Assembly: GCF_001191005.1 (NCBI RefSeq)
Contig: NZ_CP012201.1
Location: 434,001-498,000 of the forward strand
Direction of reading: 5' to 3'
Source: Massilia sp. NR 4-1
GTDB taxonomy: Bacteria; Pseudomonadota; Gammaproteobacteria; Burkholderiales; Burkholderiaceae_D
Length of the DNA: 64,000 bases
Shown here: positions 51,714 through 62,505 of the stretch, one piece after another
How the letters are laid out: the number at the start of each line of letters is the position of its first letter
Position numbering within the stretch: position 1 is the first letter of the stretch
Notes under the pieces: model-generated
The model's input: the letters and a program-made list of their open reading frames with translations, nothing else
The model's database searches: none
Told to the model about the DNA's origin: nothing
Program-made: the position numbers and the translations under genes

Positions 51714-54700
51714 ATGAAAATGCGCTCGCTGGCACTCTGCAAACCAATCGAAACCCTGGCTGCTGCTCCGCTCAAACTCCTTTTGCCCGCCCTGGTGGCG
51801 GGCCTGTTTTCTGCCCCGGCTTATGCCGATTTGCCGGCCCCCGTGCGCACGACCCACCCGCGCCTGTTGGCGCATAAAGCCGATATCGAACGCCTGGGAC
51901 CGTTTTATACACCGTCCCTGCCCGAGGCGGGGGGCGTCATCAGCTTCGATTACACGCCCAGGGAGCCAGGAGCGAACGAGCCGCCGTACCAGCCGCTTTT
52001 CGGTTGGCAGGATCTGCCGAATGCCTTGTTCATCCGTCATTTGAAGACGGTGCCGGGACAGTATGTGATATTGCAGTTTGCCCTGAACTCCAGCAGCAAA
52101 ATCTATTTGGCCGGTACTGAAATCAAAGTCCCTCTTGGTAAGACATCCCGCATTCGGGCTGGCTGGAATCAGCAGGAAAAAACGATCTTTTACCAGGTGG
52201 GCGAGGAGCCGGCGCAAAGCCTGGATTGGAAGATTAGAGATCAGAAATGGTCGCCAGCCAGTCAGGATTATTCTTTCTCCATGCTGAATGGCGAGACGAT
52301 CCAGAACTATCGTCTGCAAGATTTGCAAGGCAAAGTATTGGGTGGCTGGGATGTATTCGATAGCGCGGAGCAAACCGCCTGGCTCGATCTCCGCAACTCC
52401 GTCGGAGGCGTTGTGCGGCGCATGGACGATTGTAGCAAGGAGCCGAAGCCGGCCGACTTACCCGATTTCTGCAAGGTGACGACGCTGGGACGCGGAGACA
52501 TCACCGAAACTGCTAAAAACCTCGTGCTGGCCTATAGGCTGTCGAACGATGACACTTATCTTAAGGCGGCCAAGGCTTATGCCAAATTGTTGATATCGGT
52601 GCGAAATACATCGTCCGATGCAGGTGGGCGCTATATCGGTGGCGAATGGTCGATGGCGGCCAGGGTGGCTGCCATGGGCTATCTGTACGACTGGCTGTTC
52701 GACGAGATGAATGAGCCAATAATAAGTGGAGGCAAGACCTACCGGGAGGAACTGGCCGGCGAGATCATTGAAACCATCAGGACCATTAAACCACCGCGCA
52801 ACGGAGAAAATTTCAAAGAACCGGACTTGAGAATCTCGATCTGCGGCGAGATCCGCAACAACGATCCGAGCATTACGCCCTTTAACTGCGACACGAGCGT
52901 GTCGTTCGAACGCACGCCCAATAATTACAACACCATTGCCTACAGCTATTTGGGTGGCCACAACGCCAGCGCCATCATGGGAACCATGACTGGTCTGCTG
53001 GCCATCGAAAACGAACATCGGGATCTGGTGAAACCCTTGCTTGGCTTGCTGTATGAGCATTTCAGGCGCGGATTGTTTGCGGCGCGCGAGTATGTGTCCG
53101 TCGATGGCGGCCACCATATGGGCTATGCCTATGCCGCCGCAAATGCCGAGATTGGAGAGCGTATCGCCTTATGGCGCAAGGCGCTGGAGGAACCGGTGTC
53201 GGGGCCGGTGTTTGCCGCCGACTGGCAGTCCAAGCTGATTTATCCCTACCTCTACGCCATGCGCCACGATAACAGCTTCCCGGCCAGCGGCGATAACTAT
53301 GGCTTCACGGCCCCGGAGCTGAGTACAACGGCGCTGCACGCGGCAAACGTGGGACAGGACCCCTTCGCGATGGCGTTCTATCAGAAATATGCGCGCGGCA
53401 CGGCCAAGACCAACTTCAATGCGCGGCGCATGGTGTGGGACAAACTGCTCTATCCTCAGAATATCGAAGCGGCGAATATCGCTACCTTGCCGCTGGCGCG
53501 CCACTTCCGCAATGCCGGGCAGGTGCTGATGCGTGATCGATGGGAGAACGATAAGGCGACGGTGCTGGAGTTCAAGTCGACTTCCTTCTCCAGCGAGAAC
53601 CACCAGCATCTGGACCAGAACAGCTTTGCCCTGAGCTACAAAGCCCCGCTGCTGCTCGATAGCGGCGCTTACGACAGCTATGGCAATTCCCACTGGAGTA
53701 ACTACTACACGCGCACGATTGCGCACAACAGCATCGTTGTATTCGAACCGGGCGAAACCTTCAAACGTGGGGATAAGGAATACAGCAATGATGGTGGCCA
53801 GTGGTATGCCGGCAAGGAAAACTACCCCACCTTGGCCGAAATCGCTCCACCCAACGGCAAGAATTATCTGGATGGCGTTACCGAATTTGAAAATGGCGAC
53901 GACTATGCTTATGTGAGCGGCAACGCCAGCAAGGCCTACAACAAGATCAAGATGGATCAGAGCACAGGCTTCATTCGCAGCCTTGTTTATCTGCGTCCGG
54001 CACAGGGCGAAAGCAAACCGACCATTCTTGTTTTCGACCGGATCCGCACCGAAGGCCAGGTAGCGACTTCCCTGCTGCATTTTGCAACGCGGCCGGAGGG
54101 GGCGGGCGTGACTGAGCAGGCCGACGGTGGCGGGCGCTATAAGCTCACTTTCCCGCAAGCCGGGGCACGCTCCCTGACGGCGGTGAACGGCGCCGGTAAA
54201 GTGAGGGTGCAGATGCTGCTTCCTGAAAGCCCTCTTGTTTATCGTGTGGGCGGACAAGGCGGCACATGTGAACAGGTGGTGGATGACAAAGTGCCAAAAG
54301 ACCCAAGCGATTGCCGCTATCTCGTTCGACAGAGGCAGGCGGACGGTTTCAAGTGGGTGAACTATGCTTATGGCGATCTTGGTAAAGCGCCCGCCCATCC
54401 CCAGGACTATGGAGTCTGGCGCCTGGAGACCAGTGCCGCCACGGCCAGCAAGGGCGTGCCGCAGTACTTCCTGAGCGTCTTGCAGGTTGGGGACGCGAGC
54501 AGCGAGTTTAACGCGGCCGGAATCCGCTTGGCAGCGCAGGATGCCGAAGCCGTGCAGCTTGGCTACCGGGTCGTACTGTTCAACCGTGGAAGCGAACCGG
54601 CATCCCGCTACAGCTGGTCGGCCGGCGATAAGGATTTATCGGTGTTGGCCACGGGTCTGAAGAAGAATGCCGACTACCGCCTGACGGTGGCGCCGGAAGC

Positions 54701-54788
54701 TAATCTCTATCGTTATACGCTGGAGGAAGCCGCAGGCGCCAACCTGCGAAGCTCCGGTGACGGCGTGCTGCGCATTCGCCATCCGTAA
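51714..54788 (+). CDS. Heparinase II/III-like polysaccharide lyase
   Basis: A 1024-residue exported protein. ATG 51714 is preceded by GAGGAA; the signal peptide ends near AYA-D. Residues about 55-200 form a beta-rich region that could be a LamG/concanavalin-like fold (unrecognised); about 300-520 is the helical toroid of alginate-lyase/heparinase type; then comes the heparinase II/III beta domain with ENHQHLDQNSFALSYKAPLLLDSG, the His/Asp motif of the family. This lyase class cleaves acidic polysaccharides. No neighbouring sulfatase or glycan transporter is seen, so the substrate stays unknown. Divergent from the phospholipase gene across 237 bp in which a 10-base palindrome ATCGGCCGAT (51564-51573) is the only notable element. 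Confidence 0.8.
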   Translation: MKMRSLALCKPIETLAAAPLKLLLPALVAGLFSAPAYADLPAPVRTTHPRLLAHKADIERLGPFYTPSLPEAGGVISFDYTPREPGANEPPYQPLFGWQDLPNALFIRHLKTVPGQYVILQFALNSSSKIYLAGTEIKVPLGKTSRIRAGWNQQEKTIFYQVGEEPAQSLDWKIRDQKWSPASQDYSFSMLNGETIQNYRLQDLQGKVLGGWDVFDSAEQTAWLDLRNSVGGVVRRMDDCSKEPKPADLPDFCKVTTLGRGDITETAKNLVLAYRLSNDDTYLKAAKAYAKLLISVRNTSSDAGGRYIGGEWSMAARVAAMGYLYDWLFDEMNEPIISGGKTYREELAGEIIETIRTIKPPRNGENFKEPDLRISICGEIRNNDPSITPFNCDTSVSFERTPNNYNTIAYSYLGGHNASAIMGTMTGLLAIENEHRDLVKPLLGLLYEHFRRGLFAAREYVSVDGGHHMGYAYAAANAEIGERIALWRKALEEPVSGPVFAADWQSKLIYPYLYAMRHDNSFPASGDNYGFTAPELSTTALHAANVGQDPFAMAFYQKYARGTAKTNFNARRMVWDKLLYPQNIEAANIATLPLARHFRNAGQVLMRDRWENDKATVLEFKSTSFSSENHQHLDQNSFALSYKAPLLLDSGAYDSYGNSHWSNYYTRTIAHNSIVVFEPGETFKRGDKEYSNDGGQWYAGKENYPTLAEIAPPNGKNYLDGVTEFENGDDYAYVSGNASKAYNKIKMDQSTGFIRSLVYLRPAQGESKPTILVFDRIRTEGQVATSLLHFATRPEGAGVTEQADGGGRYKLTFPQAGARSLTAVNGAGKVRVQMLLPESPLVYRVGGQGGTCEQVVDDKVPKDPSDCRYLVRQRQADGFKWVNYAYGDLGKAPAHPQDYGVWRLETSAATASKGVPQYFLSVLQVGDASSEFNAAGIRLAAQDAEAVQLGYRVVLFNRGSEPASRYSWSAGDKDLSVLATGLKKNADYRLTVAPEANLYRYTLEEAAGANLRSSGDGVLRIRHP

Positions 54789-54906
54789 GCAAAGGTCCGC
54801 GCACGGGAGAATTTGAGATGGTTTCCCCTAAGCATTTCTTGTATGATTTGCAGCTATTGCATACACCGTAATAGTGGTGAGCGCACAAAGGAAATGGGGA
54901 AGTCTT

Positions 54907-57900
54907 ATGGTTAGCATTAAACAAAAAGGCGTGGCCTGGCTGCTGGTAGTGGTGGCTTTGGCCGCTGCGGCGGCCGGCGGCACATGGTGGTACAAGAAGC
55001 AACGCGCACCGCGCGGCGTGGCGGCGGGCAGCGCGGTGCTGCCGAATCCGAATCTGCCTTTTGCCGTGAACAGTTGCGTGGCGCGCCTATATGAGGACAA
55101 GCCGGCGCTGGCCCTGACCTTCAGCGATGCCGTGAAGGGCGACCAGCAGCTGGAGCAGGTGATCGAGGTGTCGGATATGGGCGACTCGAAAGCGCCGCCC
55201 GTTCCAGCCGCGCCGGCCGCCGATGGCGCCAAGCCGGCCAAGCCTGCGGGCACGCTGCTGAAAGGCGCCTGGGTGATGTCGGACAATCCCCATGTCCTGC
55301 TTTTCCCTTATGTGAAGCCTGGCCACCGCTATAGCATCAAGGTGAATACGGCGCTGGCGGCGGAGGGCGGCCGCAAGCTGGCCCAGGCCCACCAGTGCGA
55401 GGTGTTGAGCGACCAGATGTCGCCATCCTTCTTCTTCGCCAGCAAAGGCACGGTGCTGCCGGCCGGCCTGAACGGCGGCCTGCCCATCGTCACCGTGAAT
55501 ATTCCCGAAGTGGATGTGGAGTTCCTGCGTGTCTCGCCGCAGAAGATGCCGAAGTTTATGGAAATGGTGCTGGGCATCCGTTCGCACAACAATGCGCAGA
55601 ACAATGAGGAGGGCGAATACGAAGGTTATTACGACCGCACTTCCTTCAAAGGCCAGGTCGGTGGCTGGCAGCTGAACGCCCTGCAAGGCATTGCCGACAG
55701 CGTGTACAGCAACCGCTTCACCACCAGCGACGAGAAGAACAGCCGCAAGGTGACCTTCCTGCCGGTGGAAAAAGTCGCCGAGCTGAAAGAGCCCGGCGTG
55801 TATGTCGCGGTGATGCGCCGCCCCGGTTTCTTCGATGGCGAATATCAAGTTACCTATTTCTACACCAGCGATATCGGCCTGCATGTGCGCCGCCAGGTGA
55901 AACAGACCGACGTCTTCACCACTTCGCTGAAGAGCGGCAAGTCGCAAAGCGGCGTGGAACTGGAAGTGCTGGGCGAGGGTGGCAAGGTGCTCCTGCGTGG
56001 CAAGACCGATGGCGACGGCCATGGCGTGCTGCCAGGCCTGCCTGATACGGCCCGCCTGCTGCTGGCGCGGCGCGACAAGGAAATGTCGGTCGTGGCCTTG
56101 CGCGAACCGGGCCTGGACCTGGCTGAATTCGATATCGGCGGCCATCTGTCGCGCGATGTGAAGCTGTTTGCCTATTCGGGCCGCGACGTGTACCGCCCCG
56201 GCGAGAAATTCACCGTGTCGCTGCTGGCGCGCACGGCCGACGGCACGGCGCTGCCGCCGGCGCCGGTCAAGGTCGAGCTGAAAAAGCCGGATGGCGATGT
56301 GGTCAGCGCCTCGCTGTGGCAGCCGAGCGCGAAGACGCCGGGCTATATGCAGCAGCGCATCGACCTGCCGGTCGATGCCGCCACCGGTAAATGGAGCCTG
56401 GAATTCCGCGCCGATCCGACGGCTAAGCGGGCCGACGCCATTTATTCGTTCCAGGTCGAGGAATTCCTGCCCGAGCGCATGAAGCTGACCCTGAACAGCG
56501 ATGCCGCGCCGATGGCGGCGGATGCCACCAGCTTCAAGGTGGCGGTGCAGGGCGATTATCTGTACGGTGCGCCCGCTTCGGGTAACCGCCTGCTGGGCAG
56601 CGTGGCGCAGGAACGCGCGCGCAATCCGCTGCCGAAGGAGTGGCCGGGCTTTATCTTCGGCGATTTCGCCGACGACAAGGAGAAGAGCCGCGCCGAATTG
56701 CCGGAAACCGAACTGGATGAAAACGGCAAGACCAGCTTGCAGGTGCCGGTCAAGGCCGAGGCCAGGTCGGCGATGCGGGTGCGTGCTTCCCTTAGCCTGC
56801 TGGAATCGGGCGGCCGTCCCGTGGTGCGCTCGGTGGAGCGCCTGTGGTGGCCGGCGCCGGCCATGATCGCCGTGCGTCCCGCCTTCGATAGCGATGTGGC
56901 GCGTGAAGGCAGCATGGCGGAGTTTGAACTGATCCGCGTGAATGCGGCGGGCAAATTCGACCCGATCAAGGAGGCGCCATTCCGCCTGGTGCGTGAAGAC
57001 CGTCAATACTACTGGCGCTATGACGCCGACCGTGGCTGGCATTCGGGTTATACCGAGGCCGAGGAAGCCGTGCATGCGGGCGTACTGGCGCTGAAGGAAA
57101 GGGCCAAGCTGGCCGTGCCGGTGCAGTGGGGCACTTATCGCCTGGAAGTGACCGACCCGTCCACCAAGCTGGTGACGCGCTACCGCTTCTACGCTGGCTG
57201 GAATGCGCAGGATGCGGAGACCATCGGCAACCGTCCCGATCGCGTGAAGCTGCAGCTCGAAGGCGCGCCCGCCAAAGCCGGCGGCGACGTCAAACTGAAG
57301 ATCGTGCCGCCGCATGACGGCGAGGCGCTGGTGATGGTGGAGGCGGACAAGGTCTTGTGGAGCACCCGTGTTTCGGTGAGCACCCAGGGCACCAGCCTGA
57401 CCATCCCTATCGACAAGAGCTGGAACCGCTCGGATATGTATATCTCGACGGTGGTGTTCCGCCCCGGCAGCCAGGGCGACCGCGTGACGCCGGCGCGTGC
57501 CGTGGGCATGACCTGGTTGCCGATGGCGCGCGAATCGCGCAAGCTGAAAGTGAACCTGACCGCGCCGACCCAGGTGGTGCCGGACAAGCGCATGGTGGCG
57601 AAAGTGAAGGTGGATGGCGCGGCCGGCAAAACGGCCATGGTCACGCTGTCGGCGGTGGATGTGGGCATCCTGAACATCACCAGCTTCAAGTCGCCCGACC
57701 CGTTCGACTTCTTCTTCGGCAAACACCGCTTCGGCGCGGAGCTGAGCGATATCTACGGCAAGCTGATTGAGCGCATGGACGGCGCCCCGGGCAAGATCAA
57801 ATGGGGCGGCGATGCGGGCAAGCGCGATACGCGCAGCATGCCGAAGAAGGTCAAGCTGGTGGACCTGTTCTCCGGCCCGGTGCAGCTGAACGCCAAGGGC

Positions 57901-60000
57901 GAGGCCGAGATTCCGCTCGATATCCCGGACTTCAACGGCACGCTGCGCCTGATGGCGGTGGCGTCGACCGCCGATTCCTACGGCAGCGCCGACCGTGAGG
58001 TGGTGGTGTCCGCGCCTATCGTGGCCGAGATTTCCCTGCCGCGCTTCATCGGTCCCGGCGACAAATCGACGGTGGCGCTGGACGTCAGCAATATGATGAC
58101 CGGCGAGCAGGATATCGATATCCGCCTGAGCAGTGACCGTCTGCTGCGCATCGGCGACGGCGAGCAGAAACTGCGCCTGGCGCCGCGCCAGCGCAAGGTG
58201 CTGCGCTTCAGCGTGGAGCCGAACGAGCCATATGGCTTGGCGCGCCTGGTGCTGGACGTGAAGACGGGCGGCGCCAAGCCGGTCGAAATTCACCGCGAAT
58301 TCGCCCTGCAGATCCAGCCGCCGGTAGCGCGCGAGCAGGATTCGGTGCGCGTGCGGCTGGAGCCGGGCGCCACGCATAAGATCGATCCGGCCGCGGTGGA
58401 GCGTTTCTTCCGCGGTTCGGCGGCGCTCAATGTGACGGTGTCCAACCGTCCGCCGCTGAATGTGCGCAGCATCGTCAAGGGCTTGCTGGATTATCCATAC
58501 GGCTGCCTGGAACAGACCACCAGCGCCGCTTATCCGCATATCTATATCGACGAGGAGAGCGCCAAGGCCGTGGGCCTGGAGCCGCGCACCCGCGAGCAGC
58601 GCGCCAAGTTCATCGAAGGCGCGATCGGCCGCATCGCCGGCATGCAGGGTTCCGCGGGCGGCTTCCGCCTGTGGGGCGGCGATAATGGCCAGTATGAAAA
58701 CTGGCTGACGCCTTATGTCGCCAGCTTCCTGATGGATGCGCGCGAAGGCGGTTTCAATGTGCCGGAAGAGATGGGTAAACGCGCGCAGCAATGGATGGTG
58801 GAGCGCCTGAACGGCGCCTCCAGCCAGTTCTCGCCATTCCCGGCCAGCGTCAAGCCGGATGCGCAGGGCCGCTTCGAGTGGCGCGACTATGAGCTGGTGC
58901 GCAACAGCCACCAGCGCTTCGCCGAACTGGCCCATATCGGCTATATGCTGGCGCGTGAACAAAAAGCCTCGCTGGCCTCGCTGCGCCTGCTGCACGACCA
59001 GTACCGCGAGCGCGCCCGTTCGCCGCTGCCGCTGGTGCACCTGGGGATCGCCTTGTCCCTGATGGGCGATACCAAGCGCGCCGACGCCGCGATTGCGGAA
59101 GCGATGGTCAAGCCTTACGGCATCCGTCCCGACTCGGATTGGGAGTGGATGGGCGACTACGGCAGCGCGGTGCGCGATAACGCCATGGCATATGCGCTGC
59201 TGCTGCGCCATAAGATCAGCCATCCGCAGCGCGAGACCCTGCTGAACAATCTGGGTGAGCGTCTGGCAAGGGGGCATATGTACTACTCGACCCAGGAGCG
59301 TATCGCCCTGTTCCTGGCGGCGCGCGCCGCTGGCGGCAGCACTGGCGAGCCATGGCAGGCGGTGCTGCATACGCCGGACGGCAATACCGCCCTGTCTTCG
59401 CGCAATGGCGAAACGCGCAGCCTCGATCCGGCGCAAGCGGCCAAAGGCATCACGCTGGAGAACAAGGGCAGCAACGCGGTGTGGGTGGAGGTGGAGGCCA
59501 GCGGCTTCCCGCTGAAACTGACTGCGAACAGCGACAAGATGTCGGTGGAGCGCCGCTGGTTCACCACCCAAGGCACGCCATGGAAGGGCGGCGCGCTGAA
59601 GGTGGGCGATATGCTGCTGGTGCGCGTCACGGCGCGTTCCAAGCAGACCATCGAGGATGCGCTGATCGTCGACCATATTCCGGCTGGTCTGGAGGTGGAA
59701 AACCTGAACCTGTCGCAGGGTCCGCAGGCGGGCGAGTTCAATATCGAGGGCGTGAACCTGGCCTCGGCCATGTCCGACCCGCGCATCAAGCATAAGGAAT
59801 ACCGCGACGACCGCTTCGTGGCGGCGGCGCGCCTGGACGGCAATCCGCTTAACCTGTTCTATATGCTGCGCGTGGTGACGCCGGGCCGCTTCAGCGTACC
59901 GGGTACGTTTGCGGAGGATATGTACCGTCCAAGCATCCGGACCTATGGTCCCGCGGGCGAGCCAGTAACGGTGGTCGATCCGAAGGCGCCGGCAAAGTAA
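54907..60000 (+). CDS. yfhM: Bacterial alpha-2-macroglobulin (YfhM)
   Basis: A 1697-residue periplasmic protease inhibitor, anchored by an N-terminal helix (about 7-28) rather than by a lipobox. MG domains precede a bait-like region; the thioester motif is intact, C1200-L-E-Q1203 in YGCLEQTTSAAYP, followed by the alpha/alpha barrel of the TED domain and a C-terminal receptor-binding-like MG domain. The thioester traps attacking proteases covalently. It is followed after nine bases by pbpC, the standard co-operonic partner; together they defend or repair the wall if the outer membrane is breached. Confidence 0.93.
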   Translation: MVSIKQKGVAWLLVVVALAAAAAGGTWWYKKQRAPRGVAAGSAVLPNPNLPFAVNSCVARLYEDKPALALTFSDAVKGDQQLEQVIEVSDMGDSKAPPVPAAPAADGAKPAKPAGTLLKGAWVMSDNPHVLLFPYVKPGHRYSIKVNTALAAEGGRKLAQAHQCEVLSDQMSPSFFFASKGTVLPAGLNGGLPIVTVNIPEVDVEFLRVSPQKMPKFMEMVLGIRSHNNAQNNEEGEYEGYYDRTSFKGQVGGWQLNALQGIADSVYSNRFTTSDEKNSRKVTFLPVEKVAELKEPGVYVAVMRRPGFFDGEYQVTYFYTSDIGLHVRRQVKQTDVFTTSLKSGKSQSGVELEVLGEGGKVLLRGKTDGDGHGVLPGLPDTARLLLARRDKEMSVVALREPGLDLAEFDIGGHLSRDVKLFAYSGRDVYRPGEKFTVSLLARTADGTALPPAPVKVELKKPDGDVVSASLWQPSAKTPGYMQQRIDLPVDAATGKWSLEFRADPTAKRADAIYSFQVEEFLPERMKLTLNSDAAPMAADATSFKVAVQGDYLYGAPASGNRLLGSVAQERARNPLPKEWPGFIFGDFADDKEKSRAELPETELDENGKTSLQVPVKAEARSAMRVRASLSLLESGGRPVVRSVERLWWPAPAMIAVRPAFDSDVAREGSMAEFELIRVNAAGKFDPIKEAPFRLVREDRQYYWRYDADRGWHSGYTEAEEAVHAGVLALKERAKLAVPVQWGTYRLEVTDPSTKLVTRYRFYAGWNAQDAETIGNRPDRVKLQLEGAPAKAGGDVKLKIVPPHDGEALVMVEADKVLWSTRVSVSTQGTSLTIPIDKSWNRSDMYISTVVFRPGSQGDRVTPARAVGMTWLPMARESRKLKVNLTAPTQVVPDKRMVAKVKVDGAAGKTAMVTLSAVDVGILNITSFKSPDPFDFFFGKHRFGAELSDIYGKLIERMDGAPGKIKWGGDAGKRDTRSMPKKVKLVDLFSGPVQLNAKGEAEIPLDIPDFNGTLRLMAVASTADSYGSADREVVVSAPIVAEISLPRFIGPGDKSTVALDVSNMMTGEQDIDIRLSSDRLLRIGDGEQKLRLAPRQRKVLRFSVEPNEPYGLARLVLDVKTGGAKPVEIHREFALQIQPPVAREQDSVRVRLEPGATHKIDPAAVERFFRGSAALNVTVSNRPPLNVRSIVKGLLDYPYGCLEQTTSAAYPHIYIDEESAKAVGLEPRTREQRAKFIEGAIGRIAGMQGSAGGFRLWGGDNGQYENWLTPYVASFLMDAREGGFNVPEEMGKRAQQWMVERLNGASSQFSPFPASVKPDAQGRFEWRDYELVRNSHQRFAELAHIGYMLAREQKASLASLRLLHDQYRERARSPLPLVHLGIALSLMGDTKRADAAIAEAMVKPYGIRPDSDWEWMGDYGSAVRDNAMAYALLLRHKISHPQRETLLNNLGERLARGHMYYSTQERIALFLAARAAGGSTGEPWQAVLHTPDGNTALSSRNGETRSLDPAQAAKGITLENKGSNAVWVEVEASGFPLKLTANSDKMSVERRWFTTQGTPWKGGALKVGDMLLVRVTARSKQTIEDALIVDHIPAGLEVENLNLSQGPQAGEFNIEGVNLASAMSDPRIKHKEYRDDRFVAAARLDGNPLNLFYMLRVVTPGRFSVPGTFAEDMYRPSIRTYGPAGEPVTVVDPKAPAK

Positions 60001-60009
60001 GGTAGTGTT

Positions 60010-62373
60010 ATGTTGTCGTTTGCTGTTGCAAGAGCGTGGGCGCGCAGGCATCCTGTGCGCGCCGCGCTGGCGGCTTCGCTGTCGCTGATCCTGCTGCTGG
60101 ATCTGCTGTTCCCGCCGCCGCTGCCGCAGGATGCCCCCGGCATGCTGGTGGTGGCGCGCGACGGTTCGCCGCTGCGCGGCTGGCCCGACGCGGATGGCGT
60201 CTGGCGCATTCCGGTCAAGCCGGAGCAGGTCTCGCCGCTGTATCTGGACGCCTTGCTGACCTATGAGGACCGCTGGTTCTACTGGCACCCCGGCTTCAAT
60301 CCGGCGGCCATGCTGCGCGCGGGATGGCAGTGGATGACGCAAGGCCGTATCGTTTCCGGCGGCTCCACGCTCAGCATGCAGGTGGCGCGCGCGCTGGAGC
60401 CGGTGCCGCGCAGCATGGCGGGCAAGCTGCGCCAGTTGCTGCGCGCCATGCAGATCGAAATGCGCCTCTCCAAGCGCGAAATCCTGACCCTATACTTGAA
60501 CCACGCGCCCATGGGCGGCATCGTGGAAGGCGTGGAAATGGCCAGCCGCAGCTATCTGGGCAAGAGTTCCAGCCAGCTGTCGGCGGCCGAAGCGGCGCTG
60601 CTGGTGGTGCTGCCGCAAGCGCCGTCGCGCCTGCGTCCCGACCGCCACCCGGCCCGCGCCCAGCAGGCGCGCGACAAGGTCTTGCAGCGCATGGTGGACC
60701 TGGGCCACTGGACGCGCGCCGAAGCCGACGATGCCATGATCGAGAAAGTCGGTGCCAATCCGCCGCGCCTGGCGTGGCTGGCGCCGCTGGCGGCCGAGCG
60801 CCTGCACCAGGCGGCGCGGCGCGAGGCGCGCGCGGGCAAGAGCGGCAGCGCGGCCACGGTGGTGCATTCCACGCTGGACCGCGATATGCAGACCACGCTG
60901 GAGCGCATGCTGGCCGACCGCGTGGCCCAGTTGCCGCGTTTCGTCTCGATGGCGGCGCTGGTGATGGACAGCCGCAGCATGGAAATCCTGGCCTATGCCG
61001 GCTCGGCCGATTTCGCCGATGCGCGCCGTTTCAGCCATGTGGACATGGTGCGTGGCATCCGCTCGCCAGGCTCCACGCTGAAACCCTTCCTGTATGCGAT
61101 GGCGCTGGACGACGGCATCGTCCATTCCGAAAGCCTGCTGGCCGACACCCCGCAATCTTTCGGCGGTTACGATCCGGGCAACTTCCAGGCCAGTTTCTCC
61201 GGCCCGGTCAGCGTGGCCGAGGCTTTGCAGCGGTCATTGAACGTGCCCGCCGTCGACCTGCTGGACCGCGTGGGGCCGGTGCGTTTCGCGGCCCGCCTGT
61301 CCAGTGCCGGCCTGCGCCTGCGGCTGCCGCGCGACGCCGAGCCGAATCTGAGCGTGATCCTGGGCGGGGCAGGCACCAGCCTGGAAGAACTGGTCGGCGC
61401 CTACCGCTCGCTCGCCATGGGTGGCATGGCGGGTACGCCGCGCATCACCGCCAACGCGCCGGTGCGCGAGGCGCGCATGATGAGCGCGGGCAGCGCCTAC
61501 ATCATCCGCAATATTCTGGAAACCGGCGGCCACCCCGACCAGCCTTTTGTCGAAGGCGATGAAGGCGGCGTGCGTCTGGCGTGGAAGACCGGCACCAGCT
61601 ATGGCTTCCGCGATGCCTGGGCGGTTGGCGTCAGCGGCCGCTATACGCTGGGCGTGTGGGTGGGGCGGCCGGACGGCACGCCCAATCCCGGCTTCTTCGG
61701 TGCGAACGTGGCCGCACCCCTGCTGCATCAGATCGCTTCGGCCTTGCCGCGCAGCGAGGAACTGGGCCGCGCGCGGCCGAAAGAAGTCTCGGTGGCGCAA
61801 ATCTGCTGGCCTTTGGGAACCTCGGCCAGCGTCACCGCGCCGGAGCACTGCCACGCCAAGCGCAGCGCCTGGGTTCTGAACGACACGATTCCGCCAACTT
61901 TGCCCGACCGCCTGCGCGCGCGCGGCCTGCTGGAAACCGTATGGATCGATCCGCAGAGCGGCTTGCGCAGCATGCCGTCCTGCACCCCGGACGCCAAGCC
62001 ACGCGAAGTGGCGCGCTGGCCCGCGCTGCTGGAAGCATGGCTGCCTGCCGCGCAGCGCGAACAATTGGGACTGGCCGGCTGGTCGCCCGACTGTCCGCAG
62101 CAGAATAGCGCGGCCAGCATCCGTCTCGCGGGCTTGCGCAACGGCAGCCGACTGCGCGCCGCACCCGGCCAGCAGCAGGTGGTGCTGACGCTGGATGCGG
62201 TGGGCGGCGTCGGCCGCCACTACTGGTTGCTGGATGGCCAGACCGTGGCCGGCGCCACCGGCCCGGCCAAGCGGCAAAGCTTCACGCTGAATACGGCCGG
62301 GCAGCACAGTGTCGCCGTCATCGATTCGGCAGGCCATTACGACAGCCTGCAGTTCCGCGTCGACGGCCTGTGA
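60010..62373 (+). CDS. pbpC: Penicillin-binding protein 1C
   Basis: A 787-residue bifunctional peptidoglycan synthase. A membrane helix (about 18-36) anchors it. The GT51 glycosyltransferase domain has EDRWFYWHPGFN and SGGSTLSMQVAR, the transpeptidase has S355-T-L-K358 (SPGSTLKPF), SLN in QRSLNVPAV and KTGTS. A C-terminal BiPBP_C domain (about 695-785) is typical of PBP1C and absent from PBP1A/B. It is in an operon with yfhM (nine-base gap) and acts in the periplasm in wall repair. Confidence 0.94.
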   Translation: MLSFAVARAWARRHPVRAALAASLSLILLLDLLFPPPLPQDAPGMLVVARDGSPLRGWPDADGVWRIPVKPEQVSPLYLDALLTYEDRWFYWHPGFNPAAMLRAGWQWMTQGRIVSGGSTLSMQVARALEPVPRSMAGKLRQLLRAMQIEMRLSKREILTLYLNHAPMGGIVEGVEMASRSYLGKSSSQLSAAEAALLVVLPQAPSRLRPDRHPARAQQARDKVLQRMVDLGHWTRAEADDAMIEKVGANPPRLAWLAPLAAERLHQAARREARAGKSGSAATVVHSTLDRDMQTTLERMLADRVAQLPRFVSMAALVMDSRSMEILAYAGSADFADARRFSHVDMVRGIRSPGSTLKPFLYAMALDDGIVHSESLLADTPQSFGGYDPGNFQASFSGPVSVAEALQRSLNVPAVDLLDRVGPVRFAARLSSAGLRLRLPRDAEPNLSVILGGAGTSLEELVGAYRSLAMGGMAGTPRITANAPVREARMMSAGSAYIIRNILETGGHPDQPFVEGDEGGVRLAWKTGTSYGFRDAWAVGVSGRYTLGVWVGRPDGTPNPGFFGANVAAPLLHQIASALPRSEELGRARPKEVSVAQICWPLGTSASVTAPEHCHAKRSAWVLNDTIPPTLPDRLRARGLLETVWIDPQSGLRSMPSCTPDAKPREVARWPALLEAWLPAAQREQLGLAGWSPDCPQQNSAASIRLAGLRNGSRLRAAPGQQQVVLTLDAVGGVGRHYWLLDGQTVAGATGPAKRQSFTLNTAGQHSVAVIDSAGHYDSLQFRVDGL

Positions 62374-62505
62374 GCCGGGGGCGCGCCGTGCCGCCCATGG
62401 CCCTTGCCGCTGCACCGTGCCGCGCCGGCGCCATGTAGGCATTCCAGCGGATGGCGGCGGAGCAGGGTGGCGCGGGCAGATAGATGCGGTGTTTTCGCGC
62501 CATGG

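Noticed and set aside
55087..60342. A 1751-residue minus-strand frame opposite yfhM
   Set aside because: Low-complexity His/Arg/Gln-rich translation, no motif; the plus-strand gene has all alpha-2-macroglobulin features.
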